Below the pieces are notes generated by a model. That model was not told where the DNA came from and made no database searches. It saw only the letters and a program-made list of their open reading frames with translations. Positions 1-11,156 of a stretch of DNA of 45,133 nt are shown here, one piece after another; within the stretch, counting starts at the first letter, position 1; each line of letters starts with the position of its first letter. The stretch is from an uncultured Actinomycetes bacterium. Its GTDB lineage: Bacteria; Actinomycetota; Actinomycetes; S36-B12. The position numbers and the translations under genes are program-made. The stretch lies in contig CAIKZY010000084.1 of the NCBI GenBank assembly GCA_903832025.1, forward strand, positions 1-45,133, in the 5' to 3' direction.

Positions 1-879
1 CAGGTATCCCAACTCCTGCCCTCCGACAGCGAACAAGGGGCGAAAGACGACGACCTTTCGGTGCTGGCGACGCTCGAGCACCGCCTCCAGCCCGGCGCAC
101 AGTGCCAGCGCACTCTTGCCGGTGCCGGCTCGACCACCCAAGGACACGATGCCCACCTCTGGATCGAGCAAGAGGTCGAGTGCGATGCGTTGCTCAGCAC
201 TGCGTCCATGTATGCCAAATGCCTCGCGATCACCGCGTACCAGGCGCACGCGCTTGTCGGCCGTGATCCGTCCAAGCGCGCTACCGCGATCACTCATCAA
301 CACCACACCGGAATTGACTGGCAGGTCCATCGCCTCGTGCAGGTCGATTACGACATCCTCGTAGAGGCGGTCGACATCCTCGGCCGAGACGTCCAGCTCG
401 CTGAGGCCGGTGTACCCCGATGCCACGACCAGCTCCGCGCGATACTCCTCGGCAGCCATGCCGACCGCGGATGCCTTGACTCGCATCGGCAAGTCCTTGG
501 AAACCAGGACCACATCCTTGCCTTCAGCCGCCAGATTCCGAGCAACAGCAAGGATTCGGGTGTCGTTATCGCCCAGTCGCATGCCGCTGGGCAAGATCGT
601 GGGATCGGCATGATTGAGCTCAATACGCACTGTGCCGCCAAGCTCGCCCACGCCCATCGGCTCATCAATGCGACCGTGCGCTACGCGCAGATCATCCAGC
701 ATGCGCAGTGCCTGACGAGCGAAATACCCAAGTTCCGGATGCGAGCGCTTGGCCTCAAGCTCAGTGACCACCACGATCGGTATCACCACGTCGTGCTCGT
801 CGAACCGCAGTAATGCGCGCGGGTCAGACAGCAGGACTGAGGTATCCAGGACGTAGGTGCGGCGGTCTGCCTTGGGCAC
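1..879 (-). CDS. PhoH family protein, PIN-PhoH fusion (3' end outside window)
   Basis: Manual reverse-strand translation from GTG at 879 (GAGGAGG upstream) gives [42 protein letters not shown]..., a PIN domain start, then ...[42 protein letters not shown]..., a PhoH Walker A. Open to the window edge, so absent from the ORF track. Confidence 0.92.
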   Translation of the reverse strand, partial: MPKADRRTYVLDTSVLLSDPRALLRFDEHDVVIPIVVVTELEAKRSHPELGYFARQALRMLDDLRVAHGRIDEPMGVGELGGTVRIELNHADPTILPSGMRLGDNDTRILAVARNLAAEGKDVVLVSKDLPMRVKASAVGMAAEEYRAELVVASGYTGLSELDVSAEDVDRLYEDVVIDLHEAMDLPVNSGVVLMSDRGSALGRITADKRVRLVRGDREAFGIHGRSAEQRIALDLLLDPEVGIVSLGGRAGTGKSALALCAGLEAVLERRQHRKVVVFRPLFAVGGQELGYL

Positions 880-1097
880 GCGTGCCTCCTCAGGGCGCAC
901 CTGCCGGCGAGCCCGGTTGGTATGTCGAGAACGGATGATCTCGTACTGCGACGCTAGAACTGCCATGCCCCGCGCGTGGTCAGACACGCCGCGGAAACGA
1001 CAGCCCAGTTGCATGAATTCTGCGTGCGACGAATATTGCCATTCGGTGCCCAGCCGGTCGAACACGCACCGTTCCACCAGCCCGGCTGAACAATCGG

Positions 1098-1859
1098 TCA
1101 GGCTCCGAAGCGGCGCTGGCGTTCGGCGTATGCACGCATGGCGCGCAGGAAATCCACGTGCCGAAAGTCCGGCCAGTACGCCTCGCAGAAATAGAACTCC
1201 GAGTGGGCCGACTGCCACATCAAGAACCCGGAAAGTCGCTGCTCCCCCGAGGTGCGGATCACCAGATCCGGATCAGGCTGCCCTTTGGTGTACAGGTGCT
1301 CGGCGATGTGCTCAACGTCAACGACCTGGGCCAGCTCATCCAGACTGGTACCGGCGGTGGCATGCGCAGCGAGCAAGGACCGCACCGCGTCGACGACCTC
1401 TCGACGACCACCGTATCCAACAGCCACATTGACCAGCGAGCCATCGATGGTTGCTGTGGACTCCGCAGCGTCCTTGAGCAGTGCGGCAGTGTGCGCAGGC
1501 AGCAGGTCTAGTGCTCCGACCGGATGCAGCCGCCACTTCGCCTGGGCCACCAAGTCAGTAACTGTCTCCTCGATGATGCCCATCAAGGCCGCCAATTCGA
1601 TTTCGGGCCTGTTCAGATTGTCGGTGGACAGCAGCCACAGCGTGACGACTTCGACACCTGCCTCATCGCACCAGCCCAGGAAGTCCACGATCTTGGCTGC
1701 TCCAGCTCGATGTCCGGCTGAAGAGCTTGAACCTTGTGCGGTGGCCCAACGGCGATTGCCATCCAGAATGACCCCGACATGGCGAGGGCGACGATCTGCA
1801 GGGATCTGTGACATCAGTCGGCGTTCATACGCCCCATAGATGAGCTCGGACAGTCCCAC
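1098..1859 (-). CDS. uppS: Isoprenyl transferase / cis-prenyltransferase (UppS family)
   Basis: [13 protein letters not shown] motif near the N-terminus, ...[33 protein letters not shown]... near the C-terminus. Confidence 0.93.
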   Translation of the reverse strand: MGLSELIYGAYERRLMSQIPADRRPRHVGVILDGNRRWATAQGSSSSAGHRAGAAKIVDFLGWCDEAGVEVVTLWLLSTDNLNRPEIELAALMGIIEETVTDLVAQAKWRLHPVGALDLLPAHTAALLKDAAESTATIDGSLVNVAVGYGGRREVVDAVRSLLAAHATAGTSLDELAQVVDVEHIAEHLYTKGQPDPDLVIRTSGEQRLSGFLMWQSAHSEFYFCEAYWPDFRHVDFLRAMRAYAERQRRFGA

Positions 1860-1869
1860 GTTGTGAAGG

Positions 1870-3894
1870 CTACCTGGTCAGGGCCTGGACCTGTGCGGCG
1901 AAGTCCTGGGTCGTTTGCACCGGCAACGTGCAGGTGAAGCCCTGGCAGACATAGGCGGTGGCATGACCATCCACCGGGATACGCCCCGCCATCAGCTCCA
2001 CACAGTCGTCCCCGAACGCGATCACCGCGCCCGGTGACGTCACGGCCCGCGCTGCTGCGAGCAAGGCGGTGAACCCTGGAGCATCGGGAGCACCGGCCAC
2101 CGCGATTTCAACCGGCCCGGCAACCATTGCAGCCGCTGCCGCTAGTCCCCACCCGGCCATGCGAGGAGCGGTGCTGGCATACGGGACAACCACGCGCAGC
2201 GCCTCCTCGGCAATCACCCGGTACTCGTCCTTGCCGGTCAGTGCGGCGTAGGTCAGGGCCGCGTCCGCTATTGAAAACCAGCCCGACGGCTCGGCGCCAT
2301 CGGACGGATCCCGTGGACGGATGATCAGCGGCTGCCCATCATCGGCAGTTGCGAAAAAGCCTCCCTGGTCGTCGGCGAAGTGCGCGATCGCGCTGTCCAG
2401 CAGCACGCCCGCCAGTTCCAGCCATTCTGATTCTCCGGTGGCCTGGTAGAGGGCAAGCAATCCGTGGGCCAGATGGGCGTAGTCCTCCAGAACACCGTCT
2501 GCATACCCGGCAATGCCATCGCGCGAGGTGCGCACCACTCGGCCTGGGCGCGCAGGGTCGGTGTGAGTGACCAGGATTGCATCTGCGCACCGGCGGGCTG
2601 CCTCGATCCAATCCGAACGGTCGAAGATTGAACCGCACTGCGCGAGCCCGGCGATCGTCAACCCATTCCACGCTACGAGGACCTTGTCATCGCGGGCAGG
2701 ATGGACTCGAGCCGCCCGCGCGTCGAATAACTTGCCTCGGATACGCGCAAAGCGCTCATCGTCATCGGGATCGACCGGCAACTGCAATGTCGACGCACCG
2801 AGTTCGAAGGTTCCCTCGCTGGTCACGCGAAGGATCGATGCGGCCCAGTGACCATCCTCGACGCCGAGCACATCCTGCAACTGCTGCGGACTCCAGACAT
2901 AAAAAGCCCCTTCGCTGCCTTCGGAATCGGCGTCAAGGGCACTGGCGAAGACGCCGGACGTGGTGCGCAAATCCCGCAAGAGGAACTCCACCGTCTGCTT
3001 CACAATACGCTCAGCGAACGGGGACCCAGTGAGCCGATACCAGTGCCCGTAGGCAGCGAGCAGCAGAGCATTGTCATAGAGCATCTTCTCGAAATGAGGG
3101 ACCACCCACGCGCGATCCACCGAGTACCGCGCGAATCCTCCGCCGAGCTGGTCATACATCCCACCCCGGCCCATGGCCTCAAGCGTGCGCTCGGCCATGG
3201 CACCTGCCTGCTGGTCCCCGACTGCCGCCATGCGGAGCAAGAACTCCAGGACCATCGATGGCGGGAATTTCGGGGCATCGCCGAAGCCACCGTTTCCGGC
3301 ATCGAAATCCCGAGCGAGCACCTGCACCGCCGTTGTCAGGGTCTGGTCAGTGGGCATGGAGGTGTCGTCGGGCAGCACCCTGGATTCCAAGGCCTGCGTG
3401 ATTCGAACGCCGGCTGCATCCAAGTCCTCGCGGCGTTCGTCCCATGCCTGAGCAATCGCCGCCAGGATCTGCGCGAATGACGCCATGCCATGTCGGGGCA
3501 CGGGCGGGAAATAGGTGCCGGTGTAAAAGGGGTGGCCGTCATGATTGGTGAACACCGACATCGGCCAACCTCCGTGCCCGGTCATCGCCACCGTGGCGTC
3601 CATGTAGACCGAGTCCACGTCAGGATGCTCTTCGCGGTCCACCTTGATGCACACGAAGTGATCGTTGAGATACCCCGCGACAACCGGATCCTCGAAAGAC
3701 TCATGTGCCATCACATGGCACCAGTGGCATGCGGAGTATCCAATGGAAATGAACACCGGGACATTGCGTTCCCTGGCTTCGTTGAACGCCTGCTGGCTCC
3801 ACGGCAGCCAATCGACCGGATTGTGGGCATGCTGAAGCAAATAGGGACTCGTCGCCGACGCGAGCTGATTGGCCACACCGCGATTGTTGCGCAC
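1870..3894 (-). CDS. Thioredoxin domain-containing protein, DUF255 (YyaL/SSP411-like)
   Basis: [24 protein letters not shown]...[21 protein letters not shown]...[25 protein letters not shown]; start position approximate. Confidence 0.93.
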   Translation of the reverse strand: MRNNRGVANQLASATSPYLLQHAHNPVDWLPWSQQAFNEARERNVPVFISIGYSACHWCHVMAHESFEDPVVAGYLNDHFVCIKVDREEHPDVDSVYMDATVAMTGHGGWPMSVFTNHDGHPFYTGTYFPPVPRHGMASFAQILAAIAQAWDERREDLDAAGVRITQALESRVLPDDTSMPTDQTLTTAVQVLARDFDAGNGGFGDAPKFPPSMVLEFLLRMAAVGDQQAGAMAERTLEAMGRGGMYDQLGGGFARYSVDRAWVVPHFEKMLYDNALLLAAYGHWYRLTGSPFAERIVKQTVEFLLRDLRTTSGVFASALDADSEGSEGAFYVWSPQQLQDVLGVEDGHWAASILRVTSEGTFELGASTLQLPVDPDDDERFARIRGKLFDARAARVHPARDDKVLVAWNGLTIAGLAQCGSIFDRSDWIEAARRCADAILVTHTDPARPGRVVRTSRDGIAGYADGVLEDYAHLAHGLLALYQATGESEWLELAGVLLDSAIAHFADDQGGFFATADDGQPLIIRPRDPSDGAEPSGWFSIADAALTYAALTGKDEYRVIAEEALRVVVPYASTAPRMAGWGLAAAAAMVAGPVEIAVAGAPDAPGFTALLAAARAVTSPGAVIAFGDDCVELMAGRIPVDGHATAYVCQGFTCTLPVQTTQDFAAQVQALTR

Positions 3895-4000
3895 TCACTG
3901 TCATTGACATGTATCGGCATGTGCGAACAGGCGGTCACCGTGCAGATCACGTCGACGGACATCATCAGACATTGGTGACGTGCGGCGGTAGCGTGGTGAT

Positions 4001-4888
4001 ATGGAATGGGCTGCGAATGCGCGTCAGGCGCTTGCCCTGCGCGATGCCTACGACCAACAATTGCGGGACACTGCCGAGATCGCTCATGCACGACAGTGGG
4101 ATCGCGATGGTCCGATTCTGCGAGCCGTGTTCGACCAGGACTTCGGCTTCATCACCTACCGCACCCTCGGTGCATTGGCTGGCGACGGCCCAGGGCTGGA
4201 TAGCCTGATTACTCGTGCCATCGCGCACTTTCGCGAGCGAACCTCAGTGCGGGAGGTCGAATGGAAGACGCGCGGACACGATCTTCCCCGAGACCTGTCC
4301 GATCGCCTTCGCGCACGCGGCTTTGAGCCCGGTGAGCCGGAAACGGTCATGATCGGCGCAGCGCAGCACTTAGCGCAGCACGTTGCGCTTCCCCAGCACA
4401 TTCGGCTACGCCGAATCGGTCGTGCCCCTGATGGGGCGACTTTGGATATCGGCACTACCGGCGAGCAGGTTGAGCAGATGCTCAGGCTGCAGGCAGCTGT
4501 TTTCGGTCAGGCCGGGCACCAGTCCGCCACTGAGTTGACACGACGAATCGTTGATGACCAGGGGCATCTTCAGGCATGGGTGGCCGAGGTGCAGAGCACC
4601 GATGACGACTCGTGGACCATGGTCAGCGCAGGGCGACTGGAAATCGTGGAAGGCACACAGTTCGCGGGGATTTGGGGAGGAGCGACCTTGCCGGAGTGGA
4701 GAGGTCGCGGAATCTATCGGGCATTGACCTCAGCTCGTGCTCAAGCCGCGATGGCACGCGGAGTCCAGTTCATCCACAGCGACTGCACGGAATTCAGCAG
4801 GCCGATTTTGCAGCAAGCAGGCCTGACGCCGGTAACGACGACCACGCCGTTTTCGTGGCATCGGGAGCCGTCACTCACCGGGCAATGA
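4001..4888 (+). CDS. GNAT family N-acetyltransferase
   Basis: C-terminal GIWGGATLPEWRGRGIYRALTSARAQAAMARGVQFIHSDCTEFSRPILQQAGL resembles GNAT motif A. Confidence 0.8.
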   Translation: MEWAANARQALALRDAYDQQLRDTAEIAHARQWDRDGPILRAVFDQDFGFITYRTLGALAGDGPGLDSLITRAIAHFRERTSVREVEWKTRGHDLPRDLSDRLRARGFEPGEPETVMIGAAQHLAQHVALPQHIRLRRIGRAPDGATLDIGTTGEQVEQMLRLQAAVFGQAGHQSATELTRRIVDDQGHLQAWVAEVQSTDDDSWTMVSAGRLEIVEGTQFAGIWGGATLPEWRGRGIYRALTSARAQAAMARGVQFIHSDCTEFSRPILQQAGLTPVTTTTPFSWHREPSLTGQ

Positions 4889-5504
4889 ACACCGGGATGA
4901 TGACCGTGATCGAGAGCACGGCCATGATCACAGCGATACCCGCATCCAGGATGCGCCAGCTGACCGGCTTGGCGAAGATCGGCGTCAACGCCCGCGCGCC
5001 GTATCCCAAGCTCACGAACCACACCACCGATGCGGTCCCAGCGCCGGCCGCGAAGAGCCACTGATACGGATGGTGCGTGGCAGCAATGGTTCCCAGAAGC
5101 ACCACTGTGTCCAAGTACACGTGGGGGTTGAGCCAGGTGAATGCCAGGCAGGCACTGATCGAAGCCATAGCGGTCGCCGGGACCGGCGACCCACTGACCG
5201 ACATCGATGTCGATTGCCAGGCCGCCCGTGCCGAGCGCACGGCGTACCAGGCAAGGAAGCCAGCGCCGACGATGCGGATGATGGTCAGCGCCAGGGTATG
5301 ACCGGTGATCACCGCTCCAATCCCGGCAACACCTGCAGCGATCAACACGATGTCCGATCCAGCACAGATCGCCACGATCAGCCCGATGTGCCGCCGAAGG
5401 AGTCCCTGCCGCAGGACGAACGCGTTCTGGGCTCCGATAGCCACGATCAGCGATGCACCCAGGCCCAGTCCGGCCAGGTATGCCGGCCACGGCTGCTGGT
5501 TCAT
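4875..5504 (-). CDS. LysE/ArgO family amino acid exporter
   Basis: MNQQPWPAYLAGLGLGASLIVAIGAQNAFVLRQGLLRRH... with ...TWLNPHVYLDTVVLLG...; start set at internal Met (5504) of the ORF-track entry. Confidence 0.92.
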   Translation of the reverse strand: MNQQPWPAYLAGLGLGASLIVAIGAQNAFVLRQGLLRRHIGLIVAICAGSDIVLIAAGVAGIGAVITGHTLALTIIRIVGAGFLAWYAVRSARAAWQSTSMSVSGSPVPATAMASISACLAFTWLNPHVYLDTVVLLGTIAATHHPYQWLFAAGAGTASVVWFVSLGYGARALTPIFAKPVSWRILDAGIAVIMAVLSITVIIPVFIAR

Positions 5505-5559
5505 GACCGCCCCGAGGTTGCCGGCATGCGCATGGCCGTCAGCATGCCATGCTGCATCC

Positions 5560-5733
5560 ATGCAGAAGCAGTTGCAGGAAGTGGCACGCCTGAGCGCCCC
5601 GGCTCAACGAGCCTTAGCCCAGCACTTGCTCACGCAGCTATCCGACGGCCCGGCCCACCCGCAGGTGGCAGACACTGTTGATCAGTTGATCAACGCCTAC
5701 CTGCACGACCCTGACCTGACGAGGAACCCATGA
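5560..5733 (+). CDS. Small hypothetical protein (57 aa)
   Basis: ATG at 5560; [57 protein letters not shown]; 4-nt overlap with downstream VOC gene; divergent from the LysE gene. Confidence 0.5.
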   Translation: MQKQLQEVARLSAPAQRALAQHLLTQLSDGPAHPQVADTVDQLINAYLHDPDLTRNP

Positions 5734-6128
5734 GCGACCTGACCGCGACCTCGATCCATCACCTGTCGCTATCGGTCGGCGATGCAGTGGAAACCGCGGG
5801 GTGGTTCCAGCAATTGCTCGGTGGGGCATTGGTGACCGAGCGCATGGGTGATGGTTTTCGCCGACTGCGCCTTGCCTGGCCCAGCGGCCTGGTGCTGTCC
5901 ATCACCCAGCATGACCAGACCGACCTGTCTGATCGATTCGACCACCGCCGCATTGGCATGGATCACTTCAGCTTGGCCTGCAGCAGCAAAGCGGAGATCA
6001 CGGACTGGTGCGCCCACATGGATGAACGGGGCATCGAGCATGGGCCGCTTGAGGATGTCGCATACGGGTTGGCCGTGACCGCACGGACTCCCGATGGCAT
6101 ACCGGTTGAGTTCTTCTGCGCCAAGTAG
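5730..6128 (+). CDS. VOC family protein (glyoxalase-like)
   Basis: [26 protein letters not shown]...[15 protein letters not shown]...[12 protein letters not shown]. Confidence 0.88.
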   Translation: MSDLTATSIHHLSLSVGDAVETAGWFQQLLGGALVTERMGDGFRRLRLAWPSGLVLSITQHDQTDLSDRFDHRRIGMDHFSLACSSKAEITDWCAHMDERGIEHGPLEDVAYGLAVTARTPDGIPVEFFCAK

Positions 6129-6165
6129 TGGACCGGGAACTGCACGCACACAGGAGGTCACCGAC

Positions 6166-6843
6166 GTGGCGCAGTCACTGACTGAGTTGGTTCATCCCAG
6201 CTGGGCATCGGCGCTTGCCGACCAGCAGGACACCTTGACGGAGATCGGTGCCTTCCTGCGTGCTGAATCCGCAGCCGGACGCACGTGGGCGCCATCCGGG
6301 GCGAGCATCCTTCGAGCGTTCACCCAACCGCTGGAGCAGGTTCGCGTGCTGATCTTGGGACAGGACCCGTATCCGACCGCCGGTCACGCCGTTGGGCTGT
6401 CCTTCTCGGTGGCGCCAGATGTACGCCCGCTCCCGCGCAGCCTGAGCAACATTTTCACTGAACTGCAGACTGATATGTCAGTGCCCAAGCCTGCCAATGG
6501 AGACCTGAGCAGGTGGGCTGACCGGGGAGTCCTGCTGCTCAATCGAGTTCTCACCGTGCGCATCGGCGAGCCAGGATCGCACCGCGGGATCGGCTGGGAG
6601 CGGCTCACAACCGCCGCAATCACTGCGCTGGTCGAACGGTCAGACCAGCCGCTGGTGGCCATCCTGTGGGGCAAGGATGCCCAGAGCGTGCAACCGCTGC
6701 TCCCGGATGTGCCAGTGATCGCCAGCGCGCATCCGAGCCCGATGTCCGCTGATCGCGGATTCTTCGGATCGCGCCCATTCAGCACGGCAAACGAGTACTT
6801 GCAGGACCTCGGTGACGACCCCGTGGACTGGAACCTGACCTAG
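6166..6843 (+). CDS. ung: Uracil-DNA glycosylase (family 1)
   Basis: [57 protein letters not shown] start at 6166 with AGGAGG upstream. Confidence 0.95.
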   Translation: MAQSLTELVHPSWASALADQQDTLTEIGAFLRAESAAGRTWAPSGASILRAFTQPLEQVRVLILGQDPYPTAGHAVGLSFSVAPDVRPLPRSLSNIFTELQTDMSVPKPANGDLSRWADRGVLLLNRVLTVRIGEPGSHRGIGWERLTTAAITALVERSDQPLVAILWGKDAQSVQPLLPDVPVIASAHPSPMSADRGFFGSRPFSTANEYLQDLGDDPVDWNLT

Positions 6844-7193
6844 ATTGAGGACGACAGATTCTGCGCAGCCAAGCGCACCTGAACATCCTTGTGCGTGTAA
6901 TGCTCTGCGACAAATGACATGAACGGGATCGTGCCGGCCAGCAAGATGCCGATCGTCTTGAAGATGCCGTACCTCATTCTGAATGCCAGATCAACGCCGG
7001 TGACCAGGTAGATGAAGTACAGCCATCCGTGGCAAAGCCACAGCAACCCGTACAACGCAGGTCGATTCGCATCGTTACCGTAGTCCAAGAAGACTCGGCC
7101 GATCACGAGCCAAATGAATGCCGTGGCGAGCACGACACCGGTCACCCACGCCATGATGCGATACCGGACTGCGGCACCCGCGATTCCCTTCAC
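6840..7193 (-). CDS. DUF3817 domain-containing integral membrane protein
   Basis: [23 protein letters not shown]...[22 protein letters not shown]...[16 protein letters not shown]. Confidence 0.85.
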   Translation of the reverse strand: MKGIAGAAVRYRIMAWVTGVVLATAFIWLVIGRVFLDYGNDANRPALYGLLWLCHGWLYFIYLVTGVDLAFRMRYGIFKTIGILLAGTIPFMSFVAEHYTHKDVQVRLAAQNLSSSI

Positions 7194-7202
7194 ATCACCA
7201 GC

Positions 7203-8123
7203 CTAATAGGCGCCGATCTCACTGGCATGCGGTGGATCAGCACCCGGTCGGGTGCAGGTAATACCCGCGACCTTGACCCCGAAAGCGGTGGCTTTGGTCA
7301 GCAGGTCAATGTCTGCCAGCGCCGCCCTATCCAATCCATGATGTGCCCAGTACGCCAAGAATCCTCCGGAGAAGGAATCCCCGGCTCCGACGGTGTCGAC
7401 GACGTCCACGTGTGGAACCGGCACGGTCACTGGCATACCGGCCGTGATGATGCGTACCTCCTGCGATCCATCAGTGAACAGCACCACGGCATTGGCCCGC
7501 TGTTGCAGTTGCTGGGCTGCCTGGAGGGCCTCAGTGCTCGGGTACAAGTAGGCAAGGTCATCGCCGCTGACCTTGATGACGTCAGCCCGGTCCAACACCA
7601 CGGGCAATGTCCGGGCAAACGCCGCTGAACCGTCCATGACAGACGGACGGCAATTCGGGTCTGCCATCACCATGCATTCCGACCCTGCCGACGAGACCAC
7701 GGCCGCGGTGGCGTCGGCCAGTGGCTCAAGGACCAAGCCCAGCGTGCCGACATGGATGCTGGTGCATGCACCCAGTGCCTCCAACGCCATCTGCGCCGTC
7801 ACTGAGGCAGCCGCAGTGTTGTCGAACATGAATCGATATGTAGCCGCATTGTCTTGGTCGAGCTGCGCGATTGCCACGGTGCTCGGCTGGGACAGTCGAT
7901 GCCCGAGTCCGTAGATCAATCCGTCGGCTGCCAGCATATCCATCATCCGTGACCCGAATGCGTCAGTGGAAATGCCGCCCAGGAACGACGTTGGCACGCC
8001 CAATCGGGCACAGGTGCGTGCGGTATTGAACGGCGCACCACCCACGACCGAGGTCCGAACATAGCCCGTCGGATCGACAATAATGTCGATCAGCGCTTCG
8101 CCAATCACACAGATCACGAGCAC
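7203..8123 (-). CDS. PfkB family carbohydrate kinase (fructokinase-like)
   Basis: GEALIDIIVDP, GGAPFNTARTCARLG, DTVGAGDSFSGGFLAYWA. Confidence 0.9.
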   Translation of the reverse strand: MLVICVIGEALIDIIVDPTGYVRTSVVGGAPFNTARTCARLGVPTSFLGGISTDAFGSRMMDMLAADGLIYGLGHRLSQPSTVAIAQLDQDNAATYRFMFDNTAAASVTAQMALEALGACTSIHVGTLGLVLEPLADATAAVVSSAGSECMVMADPNCRPSVMDGSAAFARTLPVVLDRADVIKVSGDDLAYLYPSTEALQAAQQLQQRANAVVLFTDGSQEVRIITAGMPVTVPVPHVDVVDTVGAGDSFSGGFLAYWAHHGLDRAALADIDLLTKATAFGVKVAGITCTRPGADPPHASEIGAY

Positions 8124-8144
8124 CCACGTTAGTGCACAGCAGTG

Positions 8145-8897
8145 CTAGTGGCCCGATGCATTCTGTTCCTGCCCTGACCCAACACCTCGATGGGATTCGG
8201 CCCAGGCAAAACGCGCATACGCCGCGATGAGAAAGCAGCCGAATGCCAGCCACTGGAGGACGTACCCAAAATTCTGGAGCGGAAAGCTCACCTCACCCAG
8301 GGTTGCGGTGGGGTGCACCGGGATCGGTGCAGGACGCTGGATGGGCTGTTGGGACGCAAGTGTCACGTAGCCCGGTCGCAGTGCCAGATGCCAGTTCCGT
8401 GCCAACTGGTCGCTGGTCATGGTGACGAACGTGCCTGCCGCCGCACCGGGATAGAACTGCTCATCTTGCTCCCATGTGCCATCCACGCTGACCGATCCGG
8501 GCATCAGCGCCGTGGCAGCACCCCCGGAATTGGCAACCCAGCCTCGATTCACGGCAACAACCGTGCCGTCATCAAGTCGAAGGCCAGCAATCGCCCACGC
8601 ACCCCGTCGTCCATCCAGCGAGCGATCATGGATCACGGCAGCAGTTGCGGCAATCCATTGACCATGCAGTTGCACCCGGCGACCAAGCAGGTCGGTGTTG
8701 CTGGGATCTCCTGGCATGGGAAGTGCATTGGCATGAATCGGTGAGAGCAACGCCACGTGTTCGCTGGCCTGAATCTCCACCGTCCGCTGCCACTGCCAAT
8801 GCGCCAATGCCAAGCACGTGACAAAGCCGATGATGACCAGGGCACCCATCGCCAGCCAGCGTGGGGTGAGGAGCAACTTGGCAGAACGCTTAGCCAT
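8145..8897 (-). CDS. SURF1 family protein
   Basis: TPRWLAMGALVIIGFVTCLALAHWQWQRTVE...AVNRGWVAN...NFGYVLQWLAFGCFLIAAYARFAW; Met at 8897 chosen (8-nt overlap with upstream gene). Confidence 0.88.
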   Translation of the reverse strand: MAKRSAKLLLTPRWLAMGALVIIGFVTCLALAHWQWQRTVEIQASEHVALLSPIHANALPMPGDPSNTDLLGRRVQLHGQWIAATAAVIHDRSLDGRRGAWAIAGLRLDDGTVVAVNRGWVANSGGAATALMPGSVSVDGTWEQDEQFYPGAAAGTFVTMTSDQLARNWHLALRPGYVTLASQQPIQRPAPIPVHPTATLGEVSFPLQNFGYVLQWLAFGCFLIAAYARFAWAESHRGVGSGQEQNASGH

Positions 8898-9225
8898 GCC
8901 CATTCGCGCCGTCTGATTGCGCATTTCCCAATTGCGCGCCTCCTGATTGCGTTTGGTCATCCGACGAACCGCTCGAAGGATGCGCACGGTCCTCGGCTTG
9001 CACCTGTCCGGCTGCCTCAGCCTGCGCGGTCAATTCAGCGTCCAGGTCATACTGCAGATCTGCAGGTCCTTCTGGCAGCGTTGGAGCGATCTTCTTCATG
9101 TGCCGATTCATTGAACGCCACAGGAAGAAGGTAGCCACACCCAGCAGGACGAAGAACACCCCGGCGATCGGCCCGGCGCCGTCGATGACGGAGTTCAAGT
9201 CACTGGTCGGGCTACTCAGCAGCAT
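8890..9225 (-). CDS. Hypothetical single-TM protein with low-complexity C-terminal tail
   Basis: MLLSSPTSDLNSVIDGAGPIAGVFFVLLGVATFFLWRSMNRHMKKIAPTLPEGPADLQ...; lies between mca and the SURF1 gene. Confidence 0.7.
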   Translation of the reverse strand: MLLSSPTSDLNSVIDGAGPIAGVFFVLLGVATFFLWRSMNRHMKKIAPTLPEGPADLQYDLDAELTAQAEAAGQVQAEDRAHPSSGSSDDQTQSGGAQLGNAQSDGANGHG

Positions 9226-9227
9226 TC

Positions 9228-10085
9228 CTACCTCAATCCAGCAAAGAGATCATCTTCGGGCAACGACGTCTCCACAAGGCTACGCGCGAGCTCGAAATCC
9301 TCAGTTGGCCATACCCGGCATTGCAATTCCAGCGGGACCGCGAACCACTGGCCATCGGGATCTATTTGCGTTCGATGGGCCAGCAATGCTCGGTCGCGCA
9401 CCGCAAAGAACTCACTGACCGGCACCTTGGTGGTGATGCGGACACTGTTATCCGGGCGATCGGCCCAGCCCGCAATCCAGTCTTGATACGGAGATTCCAG
9501 ATCCGCGTCGATCATCGCAAGGTGCAGCGCCGTCACTCGGGTCTTGGTGAATTGGTGGTTGTAGTACACCTTGCTCACCGCCCAGGGCTCGCTGACATCG
9601 ATCCAATTGGCATCTGCCGCTAAATCGACCGCTGCCATGGATACCTGATGGCAGCGCACGTGGTCGGGGTGGGGATATCCGCCGATCTCGTCATACGTGG
9701 TCAAGACCTGCGGACGAAATGCTCGAATGTGGCGGGCCAGCGACCTTGCCGACTCGGCCAAGTCCACCACCGCAAAGCAGTCCGTCGGCAGAGGGGGCAA
9801 CGGGTCACCCTGTGGGTATCCGGAATCCTGATAGCCCAACCACACATGGTTCACGCCAAGGATCGCTGCTGCAGCGGCCATCTCGCGGCGCCGCACTTCA
9901 GCCAAGCCCAAGGCATCAACATCGGCCTGGGCCGCTGCATTGAGCACGTCCCCGCGCTCTCCCCCGGTGCAGCTGACCACGAGCACGCAAACGCCCTGGG
10001 ACACATACTTGGCCATGGTGGCCGCACCCTTGCTCGACTCATCATCAGGATGAGCGTGGACAGCCATCAACCGCAGATCGGACAC
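9228..10085 (-). CDS. mca: Mycothiol conjugate amidase Mca
   Basis: LRLMAVHAHPDDESSKGAATMAKYVSQG...CTGGERGDVLN...TYDEIGGYPHPDHVRCH. Confidence 0.93.
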   Translation of the reverse strand: MSDLRLMAVHAHPDDESSKGAATMAKYVSQGVCVLVVSCTGGERGDVLNAAAQADVDALGLAEVRRREMAAAAAILGVNHVWLGYQDSGYPQGDPLPPLPTDCFAVVDLAESARSLARHIRAFRPQVLTTYDEIGGYPHPDHVRCHQVSMAAVDLAADANWIDVSEPWAVSKVYYNHQFTKTRVTALHLAMIDADLESPYQDWIAGWADRPDNSVRITTKVPVSEFFAVRDRALLAHRTQIDPDGQWFAVPLELQCRVWPTEDFELARSLVETSLPEDDLFAGLR

Positions 10086-10145
10086 CGCGCTAGTGTGCCA
10101 ATCCGATGCGCCGAGTGCCTCAGCGCCCCGACCAAAGGTGGTGAC

Positions 10146-10622
10146 ATGCCCAGCCCCTTTGCCTGGAATCAGCTTTCTGAGCCGATGCAGGAGCGGTACG
10201 GCGCAGGTCGCTCACACCGTCGCACGACCATCGTGGCCGTGGGAGCAGTCATCCTGGCATTCCTCGTTGTGCTGGGCTGGTTGACGTACTTCAAAGCCAG
10301 AGTCGACACCCAGGCCTCCTTGGTGACCTGGAACGTGCTTGGCCCGGACCATGTGCACGTTGTGGTGGAGATCCATCGCCCTCAGGGCGTGGCGACCACC
10401 TGCGTGCTGCATGCCACCGACGCCAATCATCTGGACCTGGCCTACGCCACGGTAACCATTCCAGCCGGACCGGCCAGCACCCAGCTGCACTATGAGCTGC
10501 GCACCCTGGCTCCTGCCTACTCAGTCGATGTCCTTGGCTGTGCTTCGGGTCAATCGCCGGCCGTGCAAGCACCGCAATTCCCGCCAAATGTGGCAGCGCC
10601 CGAACAGCCCTGGACACCCTGA
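10146..10622 (+). CDS. DUF4307 domain-containing membrane protein
   Basis: MPSPFAWNQLSEPMQERYGAGRSHRRTTIVAVGAVILAFLVVLGWLTYFKARV...; next to mca and greA; start is an internal Met of the longer ORF. Confidence 0.75.
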   Translation: MPSPFAWNQLSEPMQERYGAGRSHRRTTIVAVGAVILAFLVVLGWLTYFKARVDTQASLVTWNVLGPDHVHVVVEIHRPQGVATTCVLHATDANHLDLAYATVTIPAGPASTQLHYELRTLAPAYSVDVLGCASGQSPAVQAPQFPPNVAAPEQPWTP

Positions 10623-10661
10623 CGGATTTCACCGTTTGCCACGGTCGCCTATCCTTGTCCA

Positions 10662-11153
10662 ATGAGCGAGCAGCCTGTGACCTGGTTGACCCAGGACGCC
10701 TACGACGCATTGCAGAGCGAACTTGCCGATCGCGAGGGGCCGCAGCGCGCGGAAATCACCGCACGCATCTCCTTTGCCCGTGAGGAAGGCGATCTGAAGG
10801 AGAACGGCGGCTATCACGCTGCCCGCGAAGAGCAGGGAAAGAACGAGGCCCGCATTCGTGTCCTGAAGCATCTCCTGGAAAACGCCCATGTCGGTGTCCC
10901 AGACAGCGCCGATGACGAGGTCTCCCACGGCAAGGTGGTGACGGTGCGCATCGTGGCACTGGATGAGGAACTGACCTTCTTGCTCGGATCTCGTGAGGAG
11001 GCATCCACTGCCTCGGTCGAGGTGTACTCGCCGACCTCACCGCTCGGCGGTGCGGTGCTGGGACGTCGAGTGGGTGAGACAGTGACCTATACCTTGGCCA
11101 ATGGCAAGGACATGAACGTGGAGATCGTTGCCGTCACGCCCTACGTTGCCTAG
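10662..11153 (+). CDS. greA: Transcription elongation factor GreA
   Basis: TWLTQDAYDALQSELADREGPQRAEITARISFAREEGDLKENGGYHAAREEQG...SPLGGAVLGRRVGETVTYTLANG. Confidence 0.96.
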   Translation: MSEQPVTWLTQDAYDALQSELADREGPQRAEITARISFAREEGDLKENGGYHAAREEQGKNEARIRVLKHLLENAHVGVPDSADDEVSHGKVVTVRIVALDEELTFLLGSREEASTASVEVYSPTSPLGGAVLGRRVGETVTYTLANGKDMNVEIVAVTPYVA

Positions 11154-11156
11154 TCC

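Noticed and set aside
61-813. 250-aa + strand ORF
   Set aside because: Antisense to the PIN-PhoH gene, which runs off the window edge and so is missing from the ORF track.
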